This document shows, piece by piece, positions 26,155 through 33,767 of a DNA stretch of 64,000 nt (position 1 is its first letter; every line of letters begins with the position of its first letter). A program made the translations under genes and the position numbers. Below the pieces are notes generated by a model. It searched no databases and had not been told where the DNA came from. It saw only the letters and a list, made by a program, of their open reading frames with translations. This stretch comes from Streptomyces alfalfae (GTDB taxonomy: Bacteria; Actinomycetota; Actinomycetes; Streptomycetales; Streptomycetaceae): the NCBI RefSeq assembly GCF_004127445.1, contig NZ_QEXM01000043.1:496001-560000 (forward strand), read 5' to 3'.

Positions 26155-27012
26155 CTGATCCACAACTCACCGGAGCCCCTCATCACCCTGCGCCACATCG
26201 ACCTGCCGCTCCAGATCGACCTTCTCCGCAAGCTCGGAGCCGACTTCGCCACCCTGCACACCAAGGTCACCGCGCTCGCGCCCGAGCCGGGCAGTGACTT
26301 GCTACGGCAGGTCGGCCCGCAGATTCTCGCCATCCACGACCTCGTGAGCCGGTCCCTGGTCCGGCTGTCCGTCCTCGATGGCAGTCAGTACACCGCCGTG
26401 CCCGGCAGCCGGTTCTGCCTGGACACGCTCAGCGGCGTCACCGCGTCCGCTTCGATCGCCGCCTCGCAGCTGGCACGAGCCGTGGGCGACAACCCGCTCG
26501 ACGGTGCGGTCTTCGCCGGCGGCCCGCCGGTCGACGCGGAGTCCGTGCGCCAGGCGCGGCACGCCGAGGCCTCACCGGTCCTGGCGGAAAGCCTGGCCAC
26601 CGCTGCCCAGCACCTCGAACTGAGCGCGACCTGCTGCCAGTACACCGCGTCCGCCATCGTCCGCGACCTGACTGAACACCCCGAACACCGACCCGACCTG
26701 CCAAAACTGTCACCCTCGCAGTACGCGGTGCTCGAACGGATCGCCCAGGGCGGCACCCGTCGATACGCGCCGCGCAACCGGCCCGTCCGCGTCACCGACG
26801 GGGACGGCCGGACCATCCACGCAAAGCCCTTCGGTGTGCTGGAAAGAGAGCGCCTGATCCGTGTGGCGGGGACTTCCAGCTACGTGAGCCAGGACGTCGT
26901 GGTCACGGCCGCCGGCCAGCTCGCCCTGGACTTCCAACAGCCACACCGCGCCCAGGCGACATCACCGGCAAAGCCGCCGGCACCCGGCCACACGGCCGGC
27001 AGGAAGCGGTGA
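26155..27012 (+). CDS. unrecognised protein with winged-helix-like end, apparent CTG start
   Basis: Open frame without ATG/GTG/TTG until TTG 26299, yet coherent protein sequence extends upstream (EPLITLRHIDLPLQIDLLRK; LGADFATLHTKVTAL). CCAAGG lies 5 nt before CTG 26155, the likely start; from 26299 it would be 237 aa. A middle helical region (AASQLARAVGDNPLDGAV) precedes a C-terminal winged-helix-like segment (LSPSQYAVLERIAQGGTRR; VLERERLIRVAG). The stop overlaps the next DUF317 gene (GTGA). Possibly DNA-binding. Confidence 0.5.
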   Translation: MIHNSPEPLITLRHIDLPLQIDLLRKLGADFATLHTKVTALAPEPGSDLLRQVGPQILAIHDLVSRSLVRLSVLDGSQYTAVPGSRFCLDTLSGVTASASIAASQLARAVGDNPLDGAVFAGGPPVDAESVRQARHAEASPVLAESLATAAQHLELSATCCQYTASAIVRDLTEHPEHRPDLPKLSPSQYAVLERIAQGGTRRYAPRNRPVRVTDGDGRTIHAKPFGVLERERLIRVAGTSSYVSQDVVVTAAGQLALDFQQPHRAQATSPAKPPAPGHTAGRKR

Positions 27013-27746
27013 ACACGTTCGCCCCGGACGATCTTGTCCTCATCTCACCGCGGTACCTGGCTGGCGCCGGCATGAACAAGATCAACGACGTCATCGGGCC
27101 GCTGGTCCACCTGTTCGCGTGGCCCTACGACCACGATCCGCGTACCGGACTCCTCGACATCGACAGCCCCTGCGGCAGCGTCTTCCTCGACTTCGACCCC
27201 GGCCGTCAGAACGGAGTGTGGTGGACGATTGCCCACCACGAGCCCTACTGGCAAATCGAGTTCAGTCGGCAGACTCCGAGCGAGGCCATCGCGTCCGTGA
27301 CCCAGGCCCTGCCCCAGTTGCTCGGTGACCGCCGGCACGCCGACCGCATTCCCCTGGCAACCGAGTCCATCGCTCATCTCGCCAAGACCAGCGGCTGGGA
27401 GGCGTCATCGACTGCACCGGGGAGGGCGTGGGCCTCTCCCGACGGCCACTGCACCGTGGAGCACAGCACGGTCCCCATCCACCCGTGGCGCATCGAGCAC
27501 TCGGTGTACGACGGCTTAGACACGCACTGGACCGCCACGTTCACCCCGGAGGTGCCCGAGCGTCTGGTCGCCCAGTTCTTCACCCACATCGCGACGAGCA
27601 CCCCGGTGGAGCGTGTCTTCCGCGATGTCCCGTATTTCGTGCAGAACCTGGACGACGCGCTCATCACCCCCGTGCACCGAGCCGCCGTGAATCCACACGT
27701 CCACCATGCCGGCGCCCAGCTACGCCGCGCCGTACCCCGCCGCTGA
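27009..27746 (+). CDS. DUF317 (SPDY-domain) protein
   Basis: 245 aa from GTG 27009. First unit: LISPRYLAGAGMNKINDVIG, IDSPCGSVFLDFDPG, EFSRQTPSEAIASVTQALP. Second unit: AWASPDGHCTVEHST, TFTPEVPERLVAQFFTHI. The SPD motif of the first unit is SPC, a divergence from the other members. Translation is coupled to the preceding winged-helix-like protein. Confidence 0.82.
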   Translation: MNTFAPDDLVLISPRYLAGAGMNKINDVIGPLVHLFAWPYDHDPRTGLLDIDSPCGSVFLDFDPGRQNGVWWTIAHHEPYWQIEFSRQTPSEAIASVTQALPQLLGDRRHADRIPLATESIAHLAKTSGWEASSTAPGRAWASPDGHCTVEHSTVPIHPWRIEHSVYDGLDTHWTATFTPEVPERLVAQFFTHIATSTPVERVFRDVPYFVQNLDDALITPVHRAAVNPHVHHAGAQLRRAVPRR

Positions 27747-27893
27747 CTCAAGCCTCGCCCACAGCCGTCACCGACCCGAATTCCCAAGACGGCACGCACA
27801 GCGCACCGTTGACCATGCCACTCACTCCAGCCGTGCAGCACACCCTGCCGCTCCTGCCGGCCCGCAGGCCGCCGAATTTTCTGGACCACCACC

Positions 27894-28496
27894 GTGTCAC
27901 TTCTGGACATCCCCGACGTCTTCATCGGGTCCACCGACGACGGCCACACCTTCGTCATCCTCAACCGCCGCATCCGCGACGCCGACCGGCTACTCACCGG
28001 GGCCGGCTTCCTGCCACGTGAGCACCACGGCCGCAGGCTCTACCTGCTGCCTCCAGGCATCGCGCAAGACGTACACGAGCGCGCCGGCGTCGCGATGTAC
28101 GCCCTCTTGGCCCACACCCACGACCTCGTCGACCTTTCCTGGACGACCCGCTGGAGTCCCGACCAGTCGGCAGGCGGCCCAGACCTGCACTTCCGGTTCA
28201 GGGACGGCACGGTTGCCGTGACTGCCTCGACCACCGCCGCCCGGTTGCTGCTGGAGCAACACGGCTTCGTCCCCACAGCAGGCGGGGCGTCCTACCGCAC
28301 TCGGGACGGGCTGGACGAGCGCCAACTGCTCGGCGCCGTCACCGCTGCCGAGGCACACGCGTACACCCACGGTCTCAGCGCACGTGTCCACCTGGGCATC
28401 CCCACACCCCTCGACATCCCCGCCAGTACCCGCCGCCGTTCAGCGCCGGCGACCGGTCCGCAGAGCACACCCTCGGCCCGTCGCCGCACCCGCTGA
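27894..28496 (+). CDS. protein with two GF modules
   Basis: 200 aa from GTG 27894. The first GF module is at about residues 30-60 (DADRLLTGAGFLPREHHGRR; LYLLPPG) and a second at about 105-135 (TAARLLLEQHGFVPTAGGAS; YRTRDGLDERQL). Between them is a beta-rich segment (VDLSWTTRWSPDQSAGG). The two internal copies give the clearest view of the module: Leu-Leu-x3-GF, a variable loop, then Tyr and Leu/Pro/Arg residues. The 147 bp upstream contain no supported gene. Confidence 0.6.
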   Translation: MSLLDIPDVFIGSTDDGHTFVILNRRIRDADRLLTGAGFLPREHHGRRLYLLPPGIAQDVHERAGVAMYALLAHTHDLVDLSWTTRWSPDQSAGGPDLHFRFRDGTVAVTASTTAARLLLEQHGFVPTAGGASYRTRDGLDERQLLGAVTAAEAHAYTHGLSARVHLGIPTPLDIPASTRRRSAPATGPQSTPSARRRTR

Positions 28497-28536
28497 CCAT
28501 CCCAACGCATCCGGCACCGCCATCCGAGGAGCTTCC

Positions 28537-29097
28537 ACGTCCTCCGACACCCCCACCGTGCATGATCTCGCCCGTGCCCTCGCCGACCAGCTCCACCCCG
28601 GTGCCGCTCCCCGGGACGTGACCGTCAGTTTCGGCGCCCGCCGGCAAGCCCCCATCGAGTACCGCAGCCGCGGTCGGGGCGGACCCGTGACGGTCTACGC
28701 CCAGGCACTGCACGTCGCCCTCTACGGCCTTCCCACGCCCGACGAGTCGCTGCCCACCGCCCTGGACTCGCTTCTGCAGGCCACACACGCCGCGACCGCC
28801 CCGGAACAGAAGACTGCCGTCCTGCGGCAGGTCGCCGAGCAGCTGCGCAACGCCGCCGAGATCATCCAGCGCTACCAGTACCGAGCCCAGTGGGACCGCT
28901 TCCCCACCGACGTCGCCGAGCAGCTCGCCGACGCTCACGACCAGGCCCAGCAGATCGCCCAGGCCCTCGACCGCGTGGCCCCCACCTTCGGGCACCAGCC
29001 CACCACGGACACCACACCCCGTGCCCAGGCCGCCCACGGCCGGAGCACCACCACCCCCGTGGCCTCCCCGCCCACGCCGGCACCACGTCACCGCTGA
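28537..29097 (+). CDS. helical-module protein, apparent ACG start
   Basis: The coherent frame (TPTVHDLARALADQLHPGAA; PRDVTVSFGARRQAPIEY; AVLRQVAEQLRNAAEII) has its only nearby standard start at GTG 28558, which lacks an RBS. CGAGGAG lies 5-6 nt before ACG 28537. The product would be 186 aa with an N-terminal beta strand, a helical module (about 85-150) and a Pro/Thr tail. It belongs to the same paralogous set as 16703 and 19533. The start is inference. Confidence 0.5.
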   Translation, partial: TSSDTPTVHDLARALADQLHPGAAPRDVTVSFGARRQAPIEYRSRGRGGPVTVYAQALHVALYGLPTPDESLPTALDSLLQATHAATAPEQKTAVLRQVAEQLRNAAEIIQRYQYRAQWDRFPTDVAEQLADAHDQAQQIAQALDRVAPTFGHQPTTDTTPRAQAAHGRSTTTPVASPPTPAPRHR

Positions 29098-29134
29098 TCT
29101 GCCGCGACAGCCCGCCCTCCGAGAAAGACATCTC

Positions 29135-30331
29135 CTGGCCACCACCGTCTCCCTCCAGGCCCTTCTAGCCCAACCCCGGTGCGCGCTCGGCGTGTTCGTT
29201 CCCGCCGGACTGCATCCGGCCCGCGCCGAGCGCCGTCAGCTCGACCAGATCGCACAAGCAGGCGCCGACCTGTTCGAGATCGGTCTCGCCCACCATGACG
29301 CCGGCCTCGACGGGCCCGTCATCCAAACCGCCTACCGCCGCGCCCTGAGCCGCGGAAAAGTCCTCACCCGCGCCCTGCGCGCGGTCGAGCACGCCGCTGG
29401 CCTTCGGCCGACCGTCGTCATGACCTACTGGGATCCCGTCCACTGGCACGGCCCCGAACACCTGGCCCGACTGCTCGCTGACGCGGGCGCCGCCGGGGCG
29501 ATGGTCGTCGACCTGCCCGACGACCAGGCAGAGCGCTGGCAGGCCGCAGCGAAGGACGCGAACCTCTCCACCCCACGCCTCGTCCCGCGCCACCTCGCCG
29601 ACACCGGTCTCGCCACCGTGGCCGCCGGTGCGTCGGGATGGCTCTACGCACCCGCCAGCACCGGCCCCACCGGCTACCGCGGCCCGCTCGACGTGCCCGC
29701 GCTCGCCGACTTCACGACATGCCTTCGTGCCGCGAGCCCTCTGCCCGTCGTGTCGGGCGTGGGGATCTCCACCCCGGCCCTCGCGGAACGCGTGGCGCCA
29801 CTGGTGGACGCCGTCGTCATCGGCACCCCCGTCGTCCGCGCCCTGATGGCCTCCCCCGAGCAGGCCCCGGCGCTCACCGCCGCGTTCGCCCACGCCAACC
29901 CGGTCCCGGTCCTAGCCCGCATCACCTCCGACGCGGCCTGCCTGCACCAGGCCCTGCGTGCCCTGCCCACCACCGGCCGGGGCATATCCACACTGGCCGC
30001 GCGCATCACTGACGCCCAGGACCTCGCCAGCATCGCTTTGCGGCTGTTTCTCACCCGCAGCCGCCAGACGTCGCGGTCCTCCCCTACGGACCTGCTGCTT
30101 CTTCACCGTGTCGCGCAGATCGCCAAGGCCGCCCAGGACGCCGCCGCCGAACTGACGGCTGCTCTTGCCCGCGCCGTGGAGACCCAGCGCCGCCAGGCCG
30201 CCGCCACATCACGGCGGGTCGTCCTGATCGGGCCGACACCGCAGCAGTTCATCGAGTCGGCCGCCGACCTCCTCGACCGCATCCCCGCCCTCTGCGACGC
30301 CCGCGAGTGGCCAGAATCCCCCTGCCACTGA
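29135..30331 (+). CDS. orphan tryptophan synthase alpha (TrpA)-like protein with C-terminal extension
   Basis: 398 aa if translation begins at CTG 29135, which has GAGAAAG upstream; a GTG at 29021 would overlap the previous gene by 77 nt and is less likely. Residues about 17-230 form a TrpA-type TIM barrel: AQAGADLFEIGLAHHDAGLD, VMTYWDPVHWHGPEHLARLL, PVVSGVGISTPALAE. The two catalytic acids of TrpA are present as E48 and D59 (E49/D60 in E. coli). No trpB or other trp gene is nearby. An extra C-terminal region of about 165 residues is helical. It may act as an indole-3-glycerol-phosphate lyase; that is inference. Confidence 0.7.
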   Translation: MATTVSLQALLAQPRCALGVFVPAGLHPARAERRQLDQIAQAGADLFEIGLAHHDAGLDGPVIQTAYRRALSRGKVLTRALRAVEHAAGLRPTVVMTYWDPVHWHGPEHLARLLADAGAAGAMVVDLPDDQAERWQAAAKDANLSTPRLVPRHLADTGLATVAAGASGWLYAPASTGPTGYRGPLDVPALADFTTCLRAASPLPVVSGVGISTPALAERVAPLVDAVVIGTPVVRALMASPEQAPALTAAFAHANPVPVLARITSDAACLHQALRALPTTGRGISTLAARITDAQDLASIALRLFLTRSRQTSRSSPTDLLLLHRVAQIAKAAQDAAAELTAALARAVETQRRQAAATSRRVVLIGPTPQQFIESAADLLDRIPALCDAREWPESPCH

Positions 30332-30385
30332 CGCGACAGCCCCGATGCGAGCGCCCCCCTTTTTTCTCTACCCCCAGGACAGAAC

Positions 30386-31309
30386 ATTTCAGATCAGCCC
30401 CAATTCCGCGCCCTCTCCCTCGGCGCGGGAGTTCAATCCAGCACGCTCCTCGCACTGTCAGCCGAGGGCATTCTCCCGAAGGCCGACTACGCGATTTTCG
30501 CCGACACCGGATGGGAACCCGCAGCGGTCTATGCACACCTTAACCGCCTGGAAGAAGAGATAGCCGCACCCGCCGGAATACCCGTACTGCGCGTATCGGC
30601 CGGGAATATCCGCGACGACGCTCTGAACCCGGATCGCCGGTTCGCTTCCATGCCGCTTCACATCCTCAATCAGGATGGGCGACCTGGGATGACCCGTCGG
30701 CAGTGCACCGGTGAATATAAGGTGAAGCCGATCAAGCAGAAGGTTCGTGAGCTACTCGGCTACCCGTATCCGGCCCGCATCCCGAAGGGTGTTTTCGTCG
30801 AGCAGTGGGTAGGAATCTCCACGGATGAATTCCACCGCGCGAAGGACGCGGACGTCAAGTACATGCGGAACCGACACCCACTCCTGGACATGTCCTGGAG
30901 CAGGGCCGACTGCGTGCGCTACCTGACCTCTCTCGGTCTCGCCGATACCCCGAAGTCGAGTTGCCTGGGATGCCCGTTCCATGGAAATGCGCAGTGGCGA
31001 CATATCAGGGACACATCTCCGTCCGAGTGGGCGGACGTCGTCGAATTCGACGCGGCCATCCGGCAGGGAAATGCCCGCGCCAACGCCTCGGGCAGCCGCC
31101 TGCTCGGCGAGGCGTTCCTGCACCGCTCCCGCGTCCCGCTCAGCGAAGCCCCCATCGATCACGTCACGGCTGCCGAGCGAGCTGCCCTGCGGATCAGCGC
31201 CGACGAGGCCGACGTCCTAGAGAAGGGGGTCGAGGACGGCTGCTCGCCCTGGGCGTGCCGCGGCGACGCCGACGCGTTGACACGGGACGACTTTGGGCTG
31301 GCCACGTGA
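30386..31309 (+). CDS. PP-loop, PAPS-reductase-like protein, apparent ATT start
   Basis: Coherent sequence begins well upstream of the first ATG (30650): ALSLGAGVQSSTLLALSAEG is the PP-loop-like nucleotide site and DYAIFADTGWEPAAVYAHLN follows. The only signal upstream is CAGGACAG about 5 nt before ATT 30386, giving 307 aa. A Cys cluster lies at about 190-200 (SSCLGCPFHGNAQW), another Cys sits in RRQCTGEYKVKPIKQKVREL. Phage and plasmid proteins of this type are called phosphoadenosine-phosphosulfate-reductase-like; their real reaction is usually unknown. The stop overlaps the methyltransferase start (GTGA). Confidence 0.72.
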   Translation: MSDQPQFRALSLGAGVQSSTLLALSAEGILPKADYAIFADTGWEPAAVYAHLNRLEEEIAAPAGIPVLRVSAGNIRDDALNPDRRFASMPLHILNQDGRPGMTRRQCTGEYKVKPIKQKVRELLGYPYPARIPKGVFVEQWVGISTDEFHRAKDADVKYMRNRHPLLDMSWSRADCVRYLTSLGLADTPKSSCLGCPFHGNAQWRHIRDTSPSEWADVVEFDAAIRQGNARANASGSRLLGEAFLHRSRVPLSEAPIDHVTAAERAALRISADEADVLEKGVEDGCSPWACRGDADALTRDDFGLAT

Positions 31310-32577
31310 TACTCGATCTCTTCGCGGGGCCGGGCGGCTGGAGCAGGGCGTTGCACGTCCTGGGCGTGCGTGACGTCGGGCTGGAATGGGATCAGTGGGC
31401 GTGCAAGACCCGTGCTGCGGCGGGGCAGTTGACCATCCGGTGCGATGTGGCGAGGTATCCGGTATGGCCGTTCGTCGGCCGCACCTGCGGTGTGATCGCT
31501 TCGCCGCCGTGTCAGGCGTGGAGCATGGCCGGCAAGCGCCTCGGCCTGGTCGACCAGCCGCTGGTGCACGCAGCGGTCGAGGATCTGGCCACCGGGCGCG
31601 ATACCCGCGAGCGCCTCCTCACCGCGTGCCGTGACGAGCGTTCCCTGCTCGCCGCCGAGCCGATGCGCTACCTCTACGCGCTGAACACGGTCGGTGAGCC
31701 CGATTGGGTGGCCATGGAGGAAGTATCGGACGTGCTGCCGTTGTGGAAGCAGTACGCGGCCGTCCTGCGCGGGTGGGGGTTCTCCGTCTGGTGCGGGATC
31801 CTCAACGCCGCCGACTTCGGTGTCCCGCAGACCAGGAAGCGGGCGATCCTGCTGGCCTCCCGCGTCCGCACAGCGCAGCCGCCCACGCCCACGCACGCCC
31901 AGCTCGCCGAACCGGAATCGCTGTTCGGTCCGGGCCGCGCCCGCTGGGTCAGCATGGCCGAAGCCCTGGGGTGGGGCGCGACTGACCGGCCCGTCCCCAC
32001 CGTCTGCGCAGGCGGCGGACCCGGCGGCGGACCCGAGCCGTTCCCGTCGGGCTCCCGCAAGACGCTGTCCGACGCCCGGGAGCGCGGCACCTGGATGCCT
32101 CGGCCGGACCGTGTGGTCCTGCAGTCCCGCCGCGAAGGCGCCGGATGGGCGGCCCGGCACGGCACCCGAGAAAACCGGGCCGCCGACGCTCCGGCGCCCA
32201 CGTTCACCGCCGAGGCCCACCGCTGGTCCTGGTCCCTGCGCAGCAACAACCAGGCCAACGCCACCATCCGTCCGGCGTCCGAGCCGGCCGGCACGCTGTT
32301 CTTCGGGCACCGCGCGAACGAGTGCACCTGGGTCGCCGAACCCGCCACACCGCCAGTCGAAGAAGCCGATGCGCCGGCCGTTCCCGAGCCGATCCGGATC
32401 ACCGCCCGCGAGGCCGGCCTCCTGCAGACCTTCCCCGCCGACTACCCCTGGGCCGGCAACAAGGGCCAGCGTTTCTCCCAGATCGGCAACGCCGTTCCCC
32501 CGCTCCTCGCCGGCCACCTCCTCGCCCCGCACCTCGGCGTCACCCTCGACCCCGACGACTTCACCCTCGCCGCCTGA
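31306..32577 (+). CDS. DNA (cytosine-5-)-methyltransferase
   Basis: 423 aa from GTG 31306, overlapping the preceding stop. Ordered motifs: I DLFAGPGGWSRAL (residues 4-16), IV SPPCQAWSMAG with the catalytic Cys near 69, VI MEEVSDVLPLW, VIII QTRKRAILL, IX/X LLQTFPADYPWAG and RFSQIGNAVPP. No restriction endonuclease is adjacent, so it is an orphan or protects the element from host systems. Tight coupling to the PP-loop gene suggests co-expression and perhaps a joint modification pathway, which is inference. Confidence 0.9.
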   Translation: MILDLFAGPGGWSRALHVLGVRDVGLEWDQWACKTRAAAGQLTIRCDVARYPVWPFVGRTCGVIASPPCQAWSMAGKRLGLVDQPLVHAAVEDLATGRDTRERLLTACRDERSLLAAEPMRYLYALNTVGEPDWVAMEEVSDVLPLWKQYAAVLRGWGFSVWCGILNAADFGVPQTRKRAILLASRVRTAQPPTPTHAQLAEPESLFGPGRARWVSMAEALGWGATDRPVPTVCAGGGPGGGPEPFPSGSRKTLSDARERGTWMPRPDRVVLQSRREGAGWAARHGTRENRAADAPAPTFTAEAHRWSWSLRSNNQANATIRPASEPAGTLFFGHRANECTWVAEPATPPVEEADAPAVPEPIRITAREAGLLQTFPADYPWAGNKGQRFSQIGNAVPPLLAGHLLAPHLGVTLDPDDFTLAA

Positions 32578-33701
32578 TGCCCCACACCCCCACTCCCGAA
32601 CCAGACGAAGATGACCTCGACGCCGTCCCACCGCCCCAGCCGGTGTTCCACGTCGAGCAGGCACTCCTGGGGGCCCTCCTCCTCGACCCGCACCGCCTGG
32701 ACGACGTGAACGGCATCACCGCCGACTCGTTCTCCACCGCCGCGCACGCCGCCCTGTACGCCGCGATCAGCACCCTGCCACGCCCCGACCCCGCCGAACA
32801 CGCGAGGAACATTAAGTGGCTCGACCGCGTGCTCACCGTCAGCCGGGAGCAGGCTCGCGGGCTGACCGCCTCCTACCTGCACGCGCTCGTCCAGGTCTGC
32901 CCCTGGCCCAGCCACGCCCCCGCCTACGCCCGGATGGTTGAGGCCGAACACGCCCGCCGCCGGCTGCTGACGGCCGCCGAACGCCTCGTCCACACCGTCC
33001 ACGACGCCTCCCTCCCGCACCCCGTCCAGACAGCGCTCGCCGAGACCGATGTACTCACCGCGATCGTGGACGACATCGCGAACCGCTTCCCCCCGCGCTC
33101 CGGTGTCCTGCCCCGTACCCCGGCACCTCCTCCCGCCGCCGCCCCGGACCACACCGAGGCGGCCGAGGAGGAGCAACTGCTCCTCGCCACCGCCACCGCC
33201 CGCCCCGCCGACATCGACACCGTCCGGTGGCTGCTGCCCGACGACCTGACCCTGCCGCTGCACGCCGGCCTGTGGCAGTGCCTGACCACCCTCGCCCGCC
33301 GCAACGAGCCCGTCGACCCCGTCACCGTCCTGTGGGAAGCTCAGCAGCGCGGCCTGCTGGACAACGGCCGTGAACCAGGCGAAGTCCTGCGCATGCTGGC
33401 CGAACCAGCCGGATCCGTCGGGCACTGGGGCGAACGCGCCCTGCGGCGCTCCCTCCTGGCAACGGCCGAACGCACCGGACGGCGCATCGAGGCGTACGCC
33501 GGCGACCCGGCGAACACCCCCTTCCAGCTCGTCGTCGGTGCCCGCCGCGCTCTCGCTGACACCGCAGCCGTCCGCACCCGCTGGCAGAACGCCACCGGAG
33601 GCACCCCGTCACAGCAGCGGCGGTCGGCGCCCTCTATCCGCGCCGGCCCGCCGACCACTACGGCCGCACACACCGCCCGATCCACACGAGCAACCCGATA
33701 G
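32577..33701 (+). CDS. DnaB N-terminal-domain protein without helicase core
   Basis: 374 aa; ATG 32577 overlaps the methyltransferase stop (TGATG). Residues about 20-60 (FHVEQALLGALLLDPHRLDD) and again 200-260 (AEEEQLLLATATARP; LPLHAGLWQCLTTLARRNEP) each match the helical N-terminal domain of replicative DnaB helicases. No Walker motif or RecA fold follows. Such proteins occur on actinomycete plasmids and phages and may bind primase or the host DnaB during element replication. The C-terminal tail is basic and low-complexity. Confidence 0.75.
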   Translation: MPHTPTPEPDEDDLDAVPPPQPVFHVEQALLGALLLDPHRLDDVNGITADSFSTAAHAALYAAISTLPRPDPAEHARNIKWLDRVLTVSREQARGLTASYLHALVQVCPWPSHAPAYARMVEAEHARRRLLTAAERLVHTVHDASLPHPVQTALAETDVLTAIVDDIANRFPPRSGVLPRTPAPPPAAAPDHTEAAEEEQLLLATATARPADIDTVRWLLPDDLTLPLHAGLWQCLTTLARRNEPVDPVTVLWEAQQRGLLDNGREPGEVLRMLAEPAGSVGHWGERALRRSLLATAERTGRRIEAYAGDPANTPFQLVVGARRALADTAAVRTRWQNATGGTPSQQRRSAPSIRAGPPTTTAAHTARSTRATR

Positions 33702-33767
33702 TCCCCGAGTACGCCGGTGGCCGGACCCGCATGTCCGGCCACCGGCAGAACAGATGAGACCCCCCGC

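Noticed and set aside
27747..27893. A possible small gene between the DUF317 gene and the double-GF gene
   Set aside because: Frames here are Pro/His/Thr-rich translations without RBS; nothing coherent begins or ends inside the gap.
30386..32577. A DndABCDE phosphorothioation or a restriction-modification system
   Set aside because: Only one PP-loop protein and one methyltransferase are present; no cysteine desulfurase, DndB/D/E-like protein or endonuclease is seen nearby.
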